This document shows positions 1 to 7,215 of a DNA stretch of 8,077 bases, piece after piece. Source of the DNA: Paracoccaceae bacterium (GTDB lineage Bacteria; Pseudomonadota; Alphaproteobacteria; Rhodobacterales; Rhodobacteraceae); contig DLZA01000222.1 of the NCBI GenBank assembly GCA_003447515.1, positions 1 through 8,077 of the forward strand, given 5' to 3'. Made by a program: the position numbers and the translations under genes. The number at the start of each line of letters is the position of its first letter. The first letter of the stretch is position 1. The notes under the pieces were generated by a model. It was not told the DNA's origin. It saw only the letters and a program-made list of their open reading frames with translations, and did not search any database.

Positions 1-18
1 AATTTGAACCAATAGCAT
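1..18 (-). CDS. possible 5' end of a divergent minus-strand gene, cut off by the window edge
   Basis: Reading the minus strand from position 18 gives ATG followed by five open codons (M-L-L-V-Q-I) before the window ends. An AAAGGAG Shine-Dalgarno lies at 33-27, 8 nt before this ATG, which is a near-ideal ribosome binding site. This is the only support. With six codons the product cannot be identified. If real, the gene is transcribed divergently from fumC and the 270 nt between them would hold both promoters. The RBS match could also be chance. Confidence 0.35.
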
Positions 19-71
19 AGCAAATACTCCTTTGAGGCATCACGTAGATGGGCTATGCAATGAACGCAGTT

Positions 72-99
72 TTGAAATTGGCGATGGTTTTGGTATGAT
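72..99 (+). promoter_or_regulatory. candidate sigma-70-type promoter upstream of fumC
   Basis: A TTGAAA hexamer at 72-77 and a TATGAT hexamer at 94-99 are separated by 16 nt. Each differs from consensus at one base. TGG directly before TATGAT also fits an extended -10 (TGn). Transcription would begin near 105-107, giving a fumC 5' leader of roughly 180 nt, which is long but possible. This is a pattern match by eye, and promoter calls in alphaproteobacteria are unreliable. The rest of 19-288 holds no gene I can support. Confidence 0.4.
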
Positions 100-288
100 T
101 GAAGCCAGGGGTTCAATACTTAGCACGATTAACGACAGCTATGCACCAGCTGAATCCATGATGGTTAAACGTAGATATACGCCAAGATCATAATATAAAG
201 ACATGATACGAAACTGGACGGCTTTTGACCGTTGGCAAGGCGCAGGGCGACAGTTATACGGTTGGGGACGTCTACTTGGAGTATCACA

Positions 289-1680
289 ATGGCCAACACC
301 CGCACAGAGACCGACAGTTTTGGACCCTTAGAGGTTGCGTCTGACAAGTATTGGGGCGCACAGACGCAGCGTAGCTTGATGAACTTTCCAATCGGTTGGG
401 AAAAACAGCCTGTGGCCATCGTACGGTCCCTTGGTGTGATCAAACAGGCCTGTGCAATGGCTAACAAAGCGTCTGGCAAACTGCCCGTTGAGATTGCAGA
501 TGTGATGATTGCTGCAGCAAACGAAGTTGTGAACGGTAAATTGGATGATCACTTCCCACTGGTTGTTTGGCAAACGGGATCTGGCACGCAGTCAAACATG
601 AATGCCAACGAAGTTGTGTCTAACCGCTCCATTGAAATGTTGGGTGGCGAGATGGGCTCAAAAACACCCGTACATCCCAACGACCACTGCAACATGGGAC
701 AATCATCAAACGATACTTTCCCGACTGCAATGCACATTGCAGTTGCGGTAACGGCACGTGACGTAACACTGCCTGGCCTGCGTAAGATGCATGGTATGCT
801 AATGGCAAAGACACAAGAATTCCAAGATATAATCAAAATTGGTCGTACGCACACGATGGATGCCACACCTCTGACACTTGGCCAAGAATTTGGCGGTTAC
901 GCTTTTCAATTAGAACAGGGGATCGCTCGGATCGAAAATGCATTGATCAACATCTATCCACTAGCGCAAGGTGGCACAGCTGTTGGAACGGGCCTGAACA
1001 CACCAATTGGTTGGGGAGAAACGGTGGCACGCCACATGGCGGATATTACAGGTCTGCCATTTGTCACCGCGCCCAATAAATTTGAGGCTTTAGCTGCCCA
1101 TGATGCGCTTGTGGAAATGTCTGGCGCGTTGAAAACAGTTGCCGTATCTGTGTACAAAATTGCATCTGACATTCGAATGCTTGGCTCTGGCCCGCGCTGT
1201 GGTTTGGGTGAGTTGATGTTACCGGAAAATGAGCCAGGTTCATCAATAATGCCAGGCAAGGTAAACCCAACACAGGTAGAAGCCATCACCCAGGTTTGTG
1301 CTCATATTATGGGCAACGATGCGGCCGTGGGTTTTGCAGGTTCACAGGGACATTTTGAGCTAAACGTTTATAAACCGATGATGGCCTATAACGTCTTACA
1401 ATCGATGCAGCTCTTGGGAGATTCATCCGTTGCATTTACTGATAATTGCTTGGCAGGTCTGCAGGCGGATGAGGACCGCATCTCACAGTTAATGTGGGAA
1501 AGCTTGATGCTAGTAACTGCACTCGCGCCCGAAATCGGGTATGATAATGCAACCAAAGTGGCCAAAACCGCGCATAAAAACCGCACTACGCTAAAAGAAG
1601 AGGCAGTCAGGCTCGGCTATGTCAGTGCTGAACAGTTTGATGAAGTGGTTCAGCCAAAAAATATGATTGGGCCCAAATAA
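289..1680 (+). CDS. fumC: class II fumarate hydratase (fumarase C)
   Basis: Fumarase C catalyses the reversible hydration of fumarate to L-malate in the TCA cycle. Class II enzymes are iron-free cytosolic homotetramers. The 463-aa product has the usual family length. It carries the fumarase/aspartase signature [11 protein letters not shown] at residues 317-327, with the catalytic-loop serine at 318. It also has [15 protein letters not shown] at 185-199 with the catalytic-base histidine at 188. Both residue numbers match E. coli FumC. The substrate-binding [14 protein letters not shown] and [19 protein letters not shown] stretches are present. The frame is open back to a TTG at 232, but the ATG at 289 is preferred. 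It has GGAG at 278-281 spaced 7 nt away and gives the canonical N-terminus, running straight into the T-E-x-D-S-F-G-P-L-E motif. The next gene on the same strand is the RHH protein, 115 nt downstream. No clear terminator separates them. Confidence 0.97.
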   Translation: MANTRTETDSFGPLEVASDKYWGAQTQRSLMNFPIGWEKQPVAIVRSLGVIKQACAMANKASGKLPVEIADVMIAAANEVVNGKLDDHFPLVVWQTGSGTQSNMNANEVVSNRSIEMLGGEMGSKTPVHPNDHCNMGQSSNDTFPTAMHIAVAVTARDVTLPGLRKMHGMLMAKTQEFQDIIKIGRTHTMDATPLTLGQEFGGYAFQLEQGIARIENALINIYPLAQGGTAVGTGLNTPIGWGETVARHMADITGLPFVTAPNKFEALAAHDALVEMSGALKTVAVSVYKIASDIRMLGSGPRCGLGELMLPENEPGSSIMPGKVNPTQVEAITQVCAHIMGNDAAVGFAGSQGHFELNVYKPMMAYNVLQSMQLLGDSSVAFTDNCLAGLQADEDRISQLMWESLMLVTALAPEIGYDNATKVAKTAHKNRTTLKEEAVRLGYVSAEQFDEVVQPKNMIGPK

Positions 1681-1741
1681 TCCCCCAACGTAAGGTGAGT
1701 AAGCTGATACCTAGCCTAGGGGCCAATCATTTGAGTTTTAG

Positions 1742-1801
1742 CCTGATGGAGCGTGAAACTTTGCAACTTGATCTTTCACAGAGACCAGCCCCCTGATGGA
1801 G
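1742..1801 (+). repeat. 10-bp direct repeat CCTGATGGAG, two copies 50 bp apart
   Basis: CCTGATGGAG occurs at 1742-1751 and again at 1792-1801. The second copy contains the start codon of the RHH gene, and the first contains an ATG in a short open frame (GTG 1695 to TGA 1796). That frame's stop overlaps the RHH start as TGATG. The repeat may reflect a small duplication of the translation start region or may be chance. The 33-residue product of the short frame resembles no protein I recognise. Confidence 0.4.
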
Positions 1802-2023
1802 TACAACCGTCCTACTAAACATTCTCTTACCCTGAGGGGGCACCGCACTAGTGTTTCCCTAGAGCAAGAGTTTTGGGATGGGTTTCGCAATATCGCGGAT
1901 GCAGAGGGCATGACTTTGAACGCACTCGGAGCACAGATCGATACAGAACGGGGCGTAGATTGCGGGTTGGCTTCAGCGATACGGTTGTTTGTGTTTCATT
2001 GGTACCAAGATCAGTCAAACTAG
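1796..2023 (+). CDS. small ribbon-helix-helix domain protein (RHH_4 type)
   Basis: The 75-aa product begins MEYNRPTKHSLTLRGHRTSV and ends in a GLASAIRLFVF helix. This matches the small alphaproteobacterial RHH_4-type proteins. Residues about 11-24 (SLTLRGHRTSVSLE) would form the ribbon strand, and about 25-45 plus 60-70 the two helices. RHH proteins usually bind DNA as dimers through the antiparallel beta ribbon. The target here is unknown. Residues 50-58 look like a loop and the last ten residues look like a tail. The gene follows fumC on the same strand, an arrangement I recall in Rhodobacteraceae, where a small lysine-rich DUF4169 gene often lies between the two. No such gene fits in the 115-nt gap here. 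There is no Shine-Dalgarno before the ATG. Its A is shared with the TGA of a short upstream frame, so translational coupling is possible. Confidence 0.8.
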   Translation: MEYNRPTKHSLTLRGHRTSVSLEQEFWDGFRNIADAEGMTLNALGAQIDTERGVDCGLASAIRLFVFHWYQDQSN

Positions 2024-2064
2024 GCGCACAAGCAGCGTAGATTTAAGCAGATCCGACGGAAAAT

Positions 2065-2093
2065 AGGCCCTGCGGGAGCCGGCTCCTCGGCCT
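2065..2093 (+). repeat. GC-rich nested inverted repeat (hairpin) downstream of the RHH gene
   Basis: GGAGCC at 2075-2080 is followed immediately by GGCTCC at 2081-2086, a perfect 12-bp palindrome. It is flanked by an outer pair, AGGCC at 2065-2069 and GGCCT at 2089-2093. In RNA this could fold as an outer 5-bp stem, an asymmetric internal loop, and an inner 4-bp GGAG/CTCC stem with a CCGG loop. No T-run follows it on either strand, so it is not a standard intrinsic terminator. It may still act as a 3'-end structure for the fumC-RHH transcript or as a protein-binding palindrome. Confidence 0.45.
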
Positions 2094-2232
2094 TCGAGTA
2101 TGTGAGATCAAAACCATTAAATAAGGCTGCAATAAAAGGAAAGTCCTGCAAATTTCAAATCCAGCGTCCGCGCCCAAAAGCAAACTCTGTGCAAGGAAGA
2201 TTTGAGTCTCTTTTCTGGATTGTAAATATTCT

Positions 2233-2348
2233 AGGAGGTCTTAATGATCACCCTAAACAACACCTATTTCTGTCATAGATGCATCAATTTTTACACTAAT
2301 GAATCAGCCAAATCTCTTCTCACATCTGAGCGTGTTGCGCCTTCTTAG
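2233..2348 (+). CDS. candidate 34-aa small protein with a CxxC motif and a perfect Shine-Dalgarno
   Basis: AGGAGG at 2233-2238 lies 5 nt before the ATG at 2244. The frame runs 34 codons to TAG at 2346-2348, so coding begins at 2244 and the range given includes the RBS. The start MITLNNTYFCHRC contains Cys10 and Cys13 as CxxC. The rest is polar, with no membrane segment or signal peptide. One CxxC is not enough for a zinc ribbon in a monomer but could form half of one in a dimer. I recognise no family. The RBS is the best in the window and is the main reason for listing it. The body has no other evidence of being coding, so it could equally be the start of a gene whose remainder has decayed. 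Confidence 0.3.
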
Positions 2349-2650
2349 ATGGAAAAACCGCAGACTTAGCCGAACCTACATGGCAAATAATTCTCGGTAG
2401 CGTCGACGCAACACAAGATCTCAACTTGGAGTGTCAAATGTTCAAATTCTTTGACACCGGCGCTAACCTTTTTAAATTATACATACATCCTGCTATTAAC
2501 GATCCCATTTTATACCTAGGCGAACTCAACCAAAAATGTGGCAGTCTGAACGGTGCTACCCAACCAGCGCGAGGGCAGGAAACATTTCCAAGAGCCAGAA
2601 GGAAAACCTTGAGAAAAGATCAAAGACGAGGGCAAGACCAACAAAGATAA
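2330..2650 (+). pseudogene. start-less open frame, possible remnant of a decayed gene
   Basis: After a TGA at 2327-2329 this frame is open for 106 codons to TAA at 2648-2650. The first possible start is a TTG at 2426 without a ribosome binding site; there is no ATG or GTG upstream of it. The part outside ccdA (2330-2555) reads as a mixed, protein-like sequence, for example AFLDGKTADLAEPTWQIILG. The part from 2556 on lies antisense to the ccdA 3' end and is probably a shadow. A second frame (about 2257-2397) is also open and could join it through a single frameshift. I recognise no family. This may be a degraded gene 3' end or a chance open frame. Confidence 0.22.
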
Positions 2651-3308
2651 GCAAACCACCCATCAAACGTTCTATGTTAGCCATGTGGCGCTTAAAGTGG
2701 TTCATTACGCCAACTGCTTGATTAATAAAGATGGCTGCAATGATGAACGGCAGGCCAAGGCCAAGAGCATATAATGCCATCAGTATTATACCGCGCCCAA
2801 CAGACCCTTCTTGGGCAGCGACAGCCAAGATCGCTCCGAGGATTGGCCCGATACAGGGAGTCCAGCCGAAGGCAAATGCTAAGCCAAGTATATATGCACC
2901 GAAAGCACTGCCTCCTTTATCTCCAGCATCCATGCGCGCCTCGCGGTATAGGAACGGGATACGGATTAAGCCGAAGAAATGCAGCCCAAATAGAATAATC
3001 GTAAGCCCTGCCACGATACCAAAAGTCCTTTGGTTTTGCAAAAAAATTTGGCCAAGTAGCGATGAGGTAAAGCCAAGAAATATAAAGACTGTTGAAAGGC
3101 CCATAGCGAAAAACACTGAAGCGACGATCACAGGGCGGTTCGAGTGTTTTCCATCAGCCATGTCCTGTACGGAGATTCCGCCCATGTAAGCCAGGTAGGG
3201 TGGAACAATTGGTAAAACACAAGGGCTGAGGAATGAAATTACTCCTGCAAGCAGTGCTACAAGCAAAGACGGCAACAAGGCCGCGTCGATAACGTCGATT
3301 CCAAACAT
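2556..3308 (-). CDS. ccdA: CcdA-family cytochrome c biogenesis / thiol-disulfide transporter
   Basis: CcdA is an inner-membrane protein of the DsbD transmembrane-domain family. It passes reducing equivalents from cytoplasmic thioredoxin to periplasmic thioredoxin-like partners such as CcmG, keeping apocytochrome c cysteines reduced for haem attachment. The 250-aa product shows about six hydrophobic segments, near residues 11-35, 60-82, 96-116, 135-160, 170-195 and 213-236. It carries both family motifs: LSPCVLPIVPPYLAYMGG with Cys30, and GWTPCIGPILGA with Cys152. These two cysteines are the redox-active pair. The length is typical for stand-alone CcdA, and there is no periplasmic thioredoxin domain as in full DsbD. 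The start is supported by AAGGTGG a few nt upstream on the minus strand. The gene stands alone, divergent from the tusA-like gene with 92 nt between them. No ccm gene is visible here, so the exact electron acceptor is inferred. Confidence 0.92.
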   Translation of the reverse strand: MFGIDVIDAALLPSLLVALLAGVISFLSPCVLPIVPPYLAYMGGISVQDMADGKHSNRPVIVASVFFAMGLSTVFIFLGFTSSLLGQIFLQNQRTFGIVAGLTIILFGLHFFGLIRIPFLYREARMDAGDKGGSAFGAYILGLAFAFGWTPCIGPILGAILAVAAQEGSVGRGIILMALYALGLGLPFIIAAIFINQAVGVMNHFKRHMANIERLMGGLLIFVGLALVFDLFSRFSFWLLEMFPALALVG

Positions 3309-3400
3309 ATGGCCACCTTAACGCACTAAATTGGACCCGTCACCTTGGGAATAATTACACTTACATGGACTCTTGCAATTAAGCGTATTAATTCAGGCAT

Positions 3401-3631
3401 ATGAAATATGATGCAGACCTCGATGCCACCGGCTTATTATGCCCAATGCCTGTTCTGAAGGCCCGCAAACGTTTGAAAACGTTGGAGGCAGGTCAGGTAC
3501 TTCGTATTCTGGCTGACGACCCTGCCGCTGTCGTAGATTTGCCACATTTTTGCGTTGAGCAAGGACATTGGCTGATGTCGCGGGATTTAGATTCGGTACC
3601 GCAAGTATATCTCATCTGTAAAGGTACCTAA
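3401..3631 (+). CDS. tusA: TusA-family sulfurtransferase
   Basis: TusA/SirA-family proteins are small cytoplasmic sulfur carriers that hold sulfur as a cysteine persulfide. In E. coli TusA takes it from IscS and passes it to TusBCD for 2-thiolation of tRNA wobble uridines. The 76-aa product has the family length and the hallmark LDATGLLCPMPVLKARKRL near the N-terminus, with catalytic Cys14 in the CPxP motif. A following DDPAAVVDLP strand-turn and a C-terminal hydrophobic strand (VYLICKG) fit the two-layer fold. A second cysteine, in HFCVEQGH near residue 51, is common in this family. The RBS is weak (CAGG just before CATATG). The gene diverges from ccdA. Alphaproteobacteria can carry several TusA-like proteins, so the client pathway (tRNA thiolation, molybdenum cofactor or other) cannot be fixed, and the symbol denotes the family. 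Confidence 0.88.
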   Translation: MKYDADLDATGLLCPMPVLKARKRLKTLEAGQVLRILADDPAAVVDLPHFCVEQGHWLMSRDLDSVPQVYLICKGT

Positions 3632-3714
3632 GGGATTTGTGCGGGGTCACCCTTCTGGCTCCTTAAAAACCTCAGTAGGGTAAAAATATATTTTATTTTG
3701 TGGCTTCTTAGACC

Positions 3715-4170
3715 CTAAACGAGAAGTGGGCGCTTTTCTTCGGAGAGGAGTACGTTTGCCTCCACATTGCCAACACCAGGCAGGGTCATAACACGACGAC
3801 GGAGAACACGTTCAAAATCAGCGATGTCGCGAGCAACTACTTTGAGGCGATAGTCGTAAAGGCCAAGGACATGCTGAACAACTTGAACTTCTGGAATGGC
3901 GATGACCGCACGTTCAAAATCCTCAAGGCTAACTCGGCCCTTGGTGGCAAGTTTGATGCCTAAAAAAACAGTCACACCAAAACCAAGTGCATCTTTATTG
4001 AGTTGAATAGCTCGGCCCGTAATTACGCGCGCGTCTTGCAACTTGCGGATGCGGCGCCAACACGCAGGTTGAGATAGGCCAACGACTTTCGCCACGGCAC
4101 CGGTATTGAGTGAGCCATCACTTTGCAAAGTGCGCAAGATGGCGCGATCAGTATCATCAAGATCTATCAT
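3715..4170 (-). CDS. Lrp/AsnC-family transcriptional regulator (second gene of the pair)
   Basis: The 151-aa product has the standard Lrp/AsnC layout. Residues 1-60 form the winged helix-turn-helix, with the recognition region GLSQPACWRRIRKLQDARVI at 31-50. Residues about 63-142 form the RAM ligand-sensing and oligomerisation domain, including GLYDYRLKV at 103-111, where the Gly-x-x-Asp feature of the effector pocket sits. Such proteins assemble as dimers to octamers and respond to amino acids. Its ATG overlaps the TGA of the upstream regulator gene by 4 nt (ATGA at 4170-4167), so the two are very likely co-transcribed and translationally coupled. The product is a clear paralogue of that regulator: both have CWRRI at residues 37-41. 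They could form homo- or hetero-oligomers. The likely target is ilvC, divergent from the pair. No clear terminator follows; 3632-3714 is AT-rich with only weak inverted repeats. Confidence 0.93.
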   Translation of the reverse strand: MIDLDDTDRAILRTLQSDGSLNTGAVAKVVGLSQPACWRRIRKLQDARVITGRAIQLNKDALGFGVTVFLGIKLATKGRVSLEDFERAVIAIPEVQVVQHVLGLYDYRLKVVARDIADFERVLRRRVMTLPGVGNVEANVLLSEEKRPLLV

Positions 4171-4628
4171 AACGGTAAGCGCTCCACGCTTTTGACATTA
4201 GCCACGAGCATTAATGATTCAATGTCGTTGATATGCGGCAGACTGAGGATTTGAGTTCGATAGATGTCTTGGTAATGAGCCATATCACGAGCAAGTACGT
4301 TGAGGCGGACATCAACACGACCCAAGAATGTTTGAATTTCGTTCACCTCCAGAATTTTTCGCGCCTCTACAATAAAATTATCAAAGGCATTAGAAAGAGT
4401 TTTATCAAGCGTGATGCGCAGGGAAACCTCCACCTCGTAACCTAATGCCTTAGCATCGATCTGTACGCTGCGACCTGCGATGACTCCGTTGGTTTCCATC
4501 CGCTCAATCCGGCGCCAACAGGATGCTTTGGTAAGCCCTGCTTGAGACGCAAGTTTAGCGGCACTTGCAGCAGGGTCATGTTGCATTAACCGCAGGAGCC
4601 GTCTGTCGATATCATCTATACTACGCAT
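4167..4628 (-). CDS. Lrp/AsnC-family transcriptional regulator (first gene of the pair)
   Basis: The 153-aa product begins MRSIDDIDRRLLRLMQHDP. Residues 1-60 are the winged helix-turn-helix, with GLTKASCWRRIERMETNGVI at 31-50. Residues about 63-145 are the RAM domain with GRVDVRLNV at 103-111. The frame is open back to 4742, but the extra 38 residues are hydrophobic, not part of the family, and lie in the promoter region. The ATG at 4628 gives exact alignment with the neighbouring regulator. No Shine-Dalgarno is visible before it (upstream reads AATGAAATTACT), so initiation may be weak or atypical. Compared with its partner, the RAM loop reads GRVD rather than GLYD, which may mean a different effector. 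The gene diverges from ilvC with 131 nt between starts, and the shared region contains candidate operators, so control of itself and of ilvC is a reasonable inference. Confidence 0.92.
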   Translation of the reverse strand: MRSIDDIDRRLLRLMQHDPAASAAKLASQAGLTKASCWRRIERMETNGVIAGRSVQIDAKALGYEVEVSLRITLDKTLSNAFDNFIVEARKILEVNEIQTFLGRVDVRLNVLARDMAHYQDIYRTQILSLPHINDIESLMLVANVKSVERLPL

Positions 4629-4642
4629 AGTAATTTCATTAT

Positions 4643-5782
<1,140 letters not shown>

Positions 5783-5801
5783 TATTTTACCCTTTTAACA
5801 A

Positions 5802-5831
5802 AAAAAGGGCATCGCTTGCGATGCCCTTTTT
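5802..5831 (+). terminator. strong intrinsic terminator after ilvC
   Basis: GGGCATCG at 5807-5814 pairs perfectly with CGATGCCC at 5819-5826 around a CTTG loop. The stem can extend through AAAAA (5802-5806) against TTTTT (5827-5831). The T-run follows the GC stem directly, as required for Rho-independent termination on the plus strand. It begins 19 nt after the ilvC stop. The flanking A-run would also give a T-run on the minus strand, but no minus-strand gene ends here. Confidence 0.93.
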
Positions 5832-5846
5832 ATTTAGTGCTAATAT

Positions 5847-6764
5847 ATGACTGCGACTCCCGATCATCCCGGATTAAAAAATTGGCTATCAATCATGTTC
5901 CTTGGCGTAATCTGGGGAAGTGCATTTTTGTCTACAAAAATGGCACTCGATGGGTTTGGGCCTTGGTGGGTTGCATCGGGTCGGGTCGGAATTGCAGCCC
6001 TAACTGTCACGGCCTTAGTAGCCGCTTCGGGCCAAGGTATTAATCAAATTAAAGGGCAACGATCTTGGATCTTTTTTACGGCATTTGGGTCAATTTCGGC
6101 GACCGGGGCGTTGGCACTTCTAGCTTGGGGGCAGCAGCATGTTTCATCTGCTTTTGCAGGAATTGCGATGGGTGCCATTCCGCTAATGATTTTACCACTG
6201 GCTTACATTTTTTCTCCCGACGAGGGCATTGGGCCAAGGCGAATTGCTGGTTTTTGTGTTGGTTTTATCGGGTTGGTTGTATTAGTTGGACCACAAGCAT
6301 TTGTTTCAAGTGGTGCAAATCTCGAGTCTTGGGGGCGATTAGCCTGTATTGGATGTGGCTGTCTTTACGCGATAGGATCAGTTCTGACGCGGCGAAGTCC
6401 TTCGACGCCACCAATTGCATTCGCCGCAGCAACGTTATGTATTGGCACAATCATACTGGTTCCCATTGCATATATGGTGGAGGGGTCACCTACAGGCCTT
6501 ATGAATAAAGCGGGTTATGCACTTATTTATGCAGCACTTGTGCCCACAGCTATTGGAGCTATCTGGCGGGTCCAGATAATCAAATCCGCAGGGTCCGTTT
6601 TTATGAGCCTGACCAGTTATATGGTGCCTGTTTGGTCAGTGATCTTTGGAATGCTCTTATTGGACGAACGGATCAGTGGCCCGATGGTCGTTGGCATGTG
6701 TTTTATTCTGTTAGGTATTGGATTGAGCCAAAGTCGAGCGTTACTGACAAAGCATCGCCGTTAA
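5847..6764 (+). CDS. EamA/DMT-superfamily membrane transporter (first copy)
   Basis: The 305-aa product is a ten-helix drug/metabolite transporter with two EamA repeats, roughly residues 14-143 and 155-293. Family features include LGVIWGSAFLSTKMAL in helix 1, the WGQQHVSSAFAGIAMGAIPL segment, GLVVLVGP in the first repeat, and GSVFMSLTSYMVPVWSVIFGMLLLDERI near the end of the second. DMT proteins usually export amino acids or other metabolites, some as RhtA/YdcZ-like exporters. The substrate here is unknown. A basic tail (TKHRR) suits a cytoplasmic C-terminus. The ATG at 5847 is supported because the neighbouring paralogue starts alike, each with GLKNWL a few residues in. There is no Shine-Dalgarno, and the start lies 15 nt after the ilvC terminator hairpin. 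Transcription must come from read-through or from a promoter embedded at the 3' end of ilvC, or the mRNA may be nearly leaderless. A later ATG at 5895 would cut into helix 1. Confidence 0.9.
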   Translation: MTATPDHPGLKNWLSIMFLGVIWGSAFLSTKMALDGFGPWWVASGRVGIAALTVTALVAASGQGINQIKGQRSWIFFTAFGSISATGALALLAWGQQHVSSAFAGIAMGAIPLMILPLAYIFSPDEGIGPRRIAGFCVGFIGLVVLVGPQAFVSSGANLESWGRLACIGCGCLYAIGSVLTRRSPSTPPIAFAAATLCIGTIILVPIAYMVEGSPTGLMNKAGYALIYAALVPTAIGAIWRVQIIKSAGSVFMSLTSYMVPVWSVIFGMLLLDERISGPMVVGMCFILLGIGLSQSRALLTKHRR

Positions 6765-7215
6765 GCCTCAAAGCACTCCCGCATATTTATTCTGCAATTA
6801 AAACGTAACAGTCGCTTAATTGGCTTACCTAAAGCCAGTGCATCTCCGAGGAGTCAGTTGACAGAACTTTAACAGATTTCAGTGGCAACCGTTTAAACAC
6901 TTGTGGCTTTGCTAAAAACGACAGCGTTTGGCATAAAAATTAAACAAATTGTCCAGTGATAGCTCAAACCAGAGTTAAGCCAAAATATATTATTAGTAAA
7001 AAATCTAACGGTGGTCACCCGTCCACTATATTCAAAGCGAGTATTGAGCAGGGAGTCTGTAAAGTAGTTTACGTCGAAAAACGATTCAATGAATAAACAC
7101 TCCATTTCTTGACGCCATGCTGCTCCGAACGCTATGCCGCTTCTAAAGGTGCATTAAACGTGCAGATCTGGCGCTAGACTGTTACTTGAGCCTTATTCTT
7201 GAATTGGACTCCGTA
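6765..7215. other. 451-nt gap between the two DMT transporter genes
   Basis: I find no gene I can support. A 70-codon minus-strand frame at 6893-7105 has no ribosome binding site and a composition that does not look coding. A small inverted repeat, TGGCTT at 6821-6826 and AAGCCA at 6832-6837 with a 5-nt loop, lies 57 nt after the first transporter and lacks a T-run. A TTGACA at 6858-6863 has no matching -10. A TTGACG at 7109-7114 is followed 18 nt later only by a poor TATGCC. The promoter of the second transporter probably lies in this gap but cannot be placed. Confidence 0.6.

Larger units (their letters stand above)
2024..2555. other. 532-nt region without an assignable gene
   Basis: This gap separates the RHH gene from the convergent ccdA gene. 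Composition is uneven: a GC-rich patch at about 2065-2093 sits in otherwise AT-rich sequence. It holds a hairpin, a micro-ORF with a perfect Shine-Dalgarno at 2244, and a stop-free plus-strand frame from 2330 that runs into the antisense of ccdA; each is listed separately. No tRNA, insertion sequence or tandem repeat was found. The TTCAAATCC at about 2153-2161 resembles a tRNA T-loop, but its flanks do not pair. The region may be a decayed gene remnant, a regulatory RNA locus, or plain spacer. Confidence 0.6.

Noticed and set aside
8..193. A plus-strand frame open for 61 codons up to TAA at 191-193
   Set aside because: It has a stop just upstream, no ATG until 95, no ribosome binding site, and it lies across the likely fumC promoter. 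The product resembles nothing I know.
232..288. TTG-initiated 19-residue N-terminal extension of fumC
   Set aside because: No ribosome binding site, and the extension is not part of the fumarase family; the ATG at 289 gives exact E. coli-type numbering of the catalytic residues.
2140..2180. TTCAAATCC resembling a tRNA T-loop, considered as a tRNA fragment or attachment site
   Set aside because: The flanking bases do not form a T-stem and no acceptor, D or anticodon arm can be placed.
2731..3189. 152-codon plus-strand frame inside ccdA
   Set aside because: It lies wholly antisense to the well-supported ccdA gene, has a proline- and arginine-rich shadow composition, and has no family features.
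3632..3714. GGGT-C-ACCC at 3644-3652 and the AAAATATATTTT palindrome at 3683-3694, considered as a bidirectional terminator between tusA and the lrp pair
   Set aside because: The GC stem is only 4 bp with a one-base centre and no adjacent T-run; the AT palindrome is too weak to terminate alone.
6893..7105. 70-codon minus-strand frame in the gap between the transporters, considered as a small gene or transposase remnant
   Set aside because: No Shine-Dalgarno, unusual residue mix rich in Phe, and no transposase motif or flanking inverted repeats.
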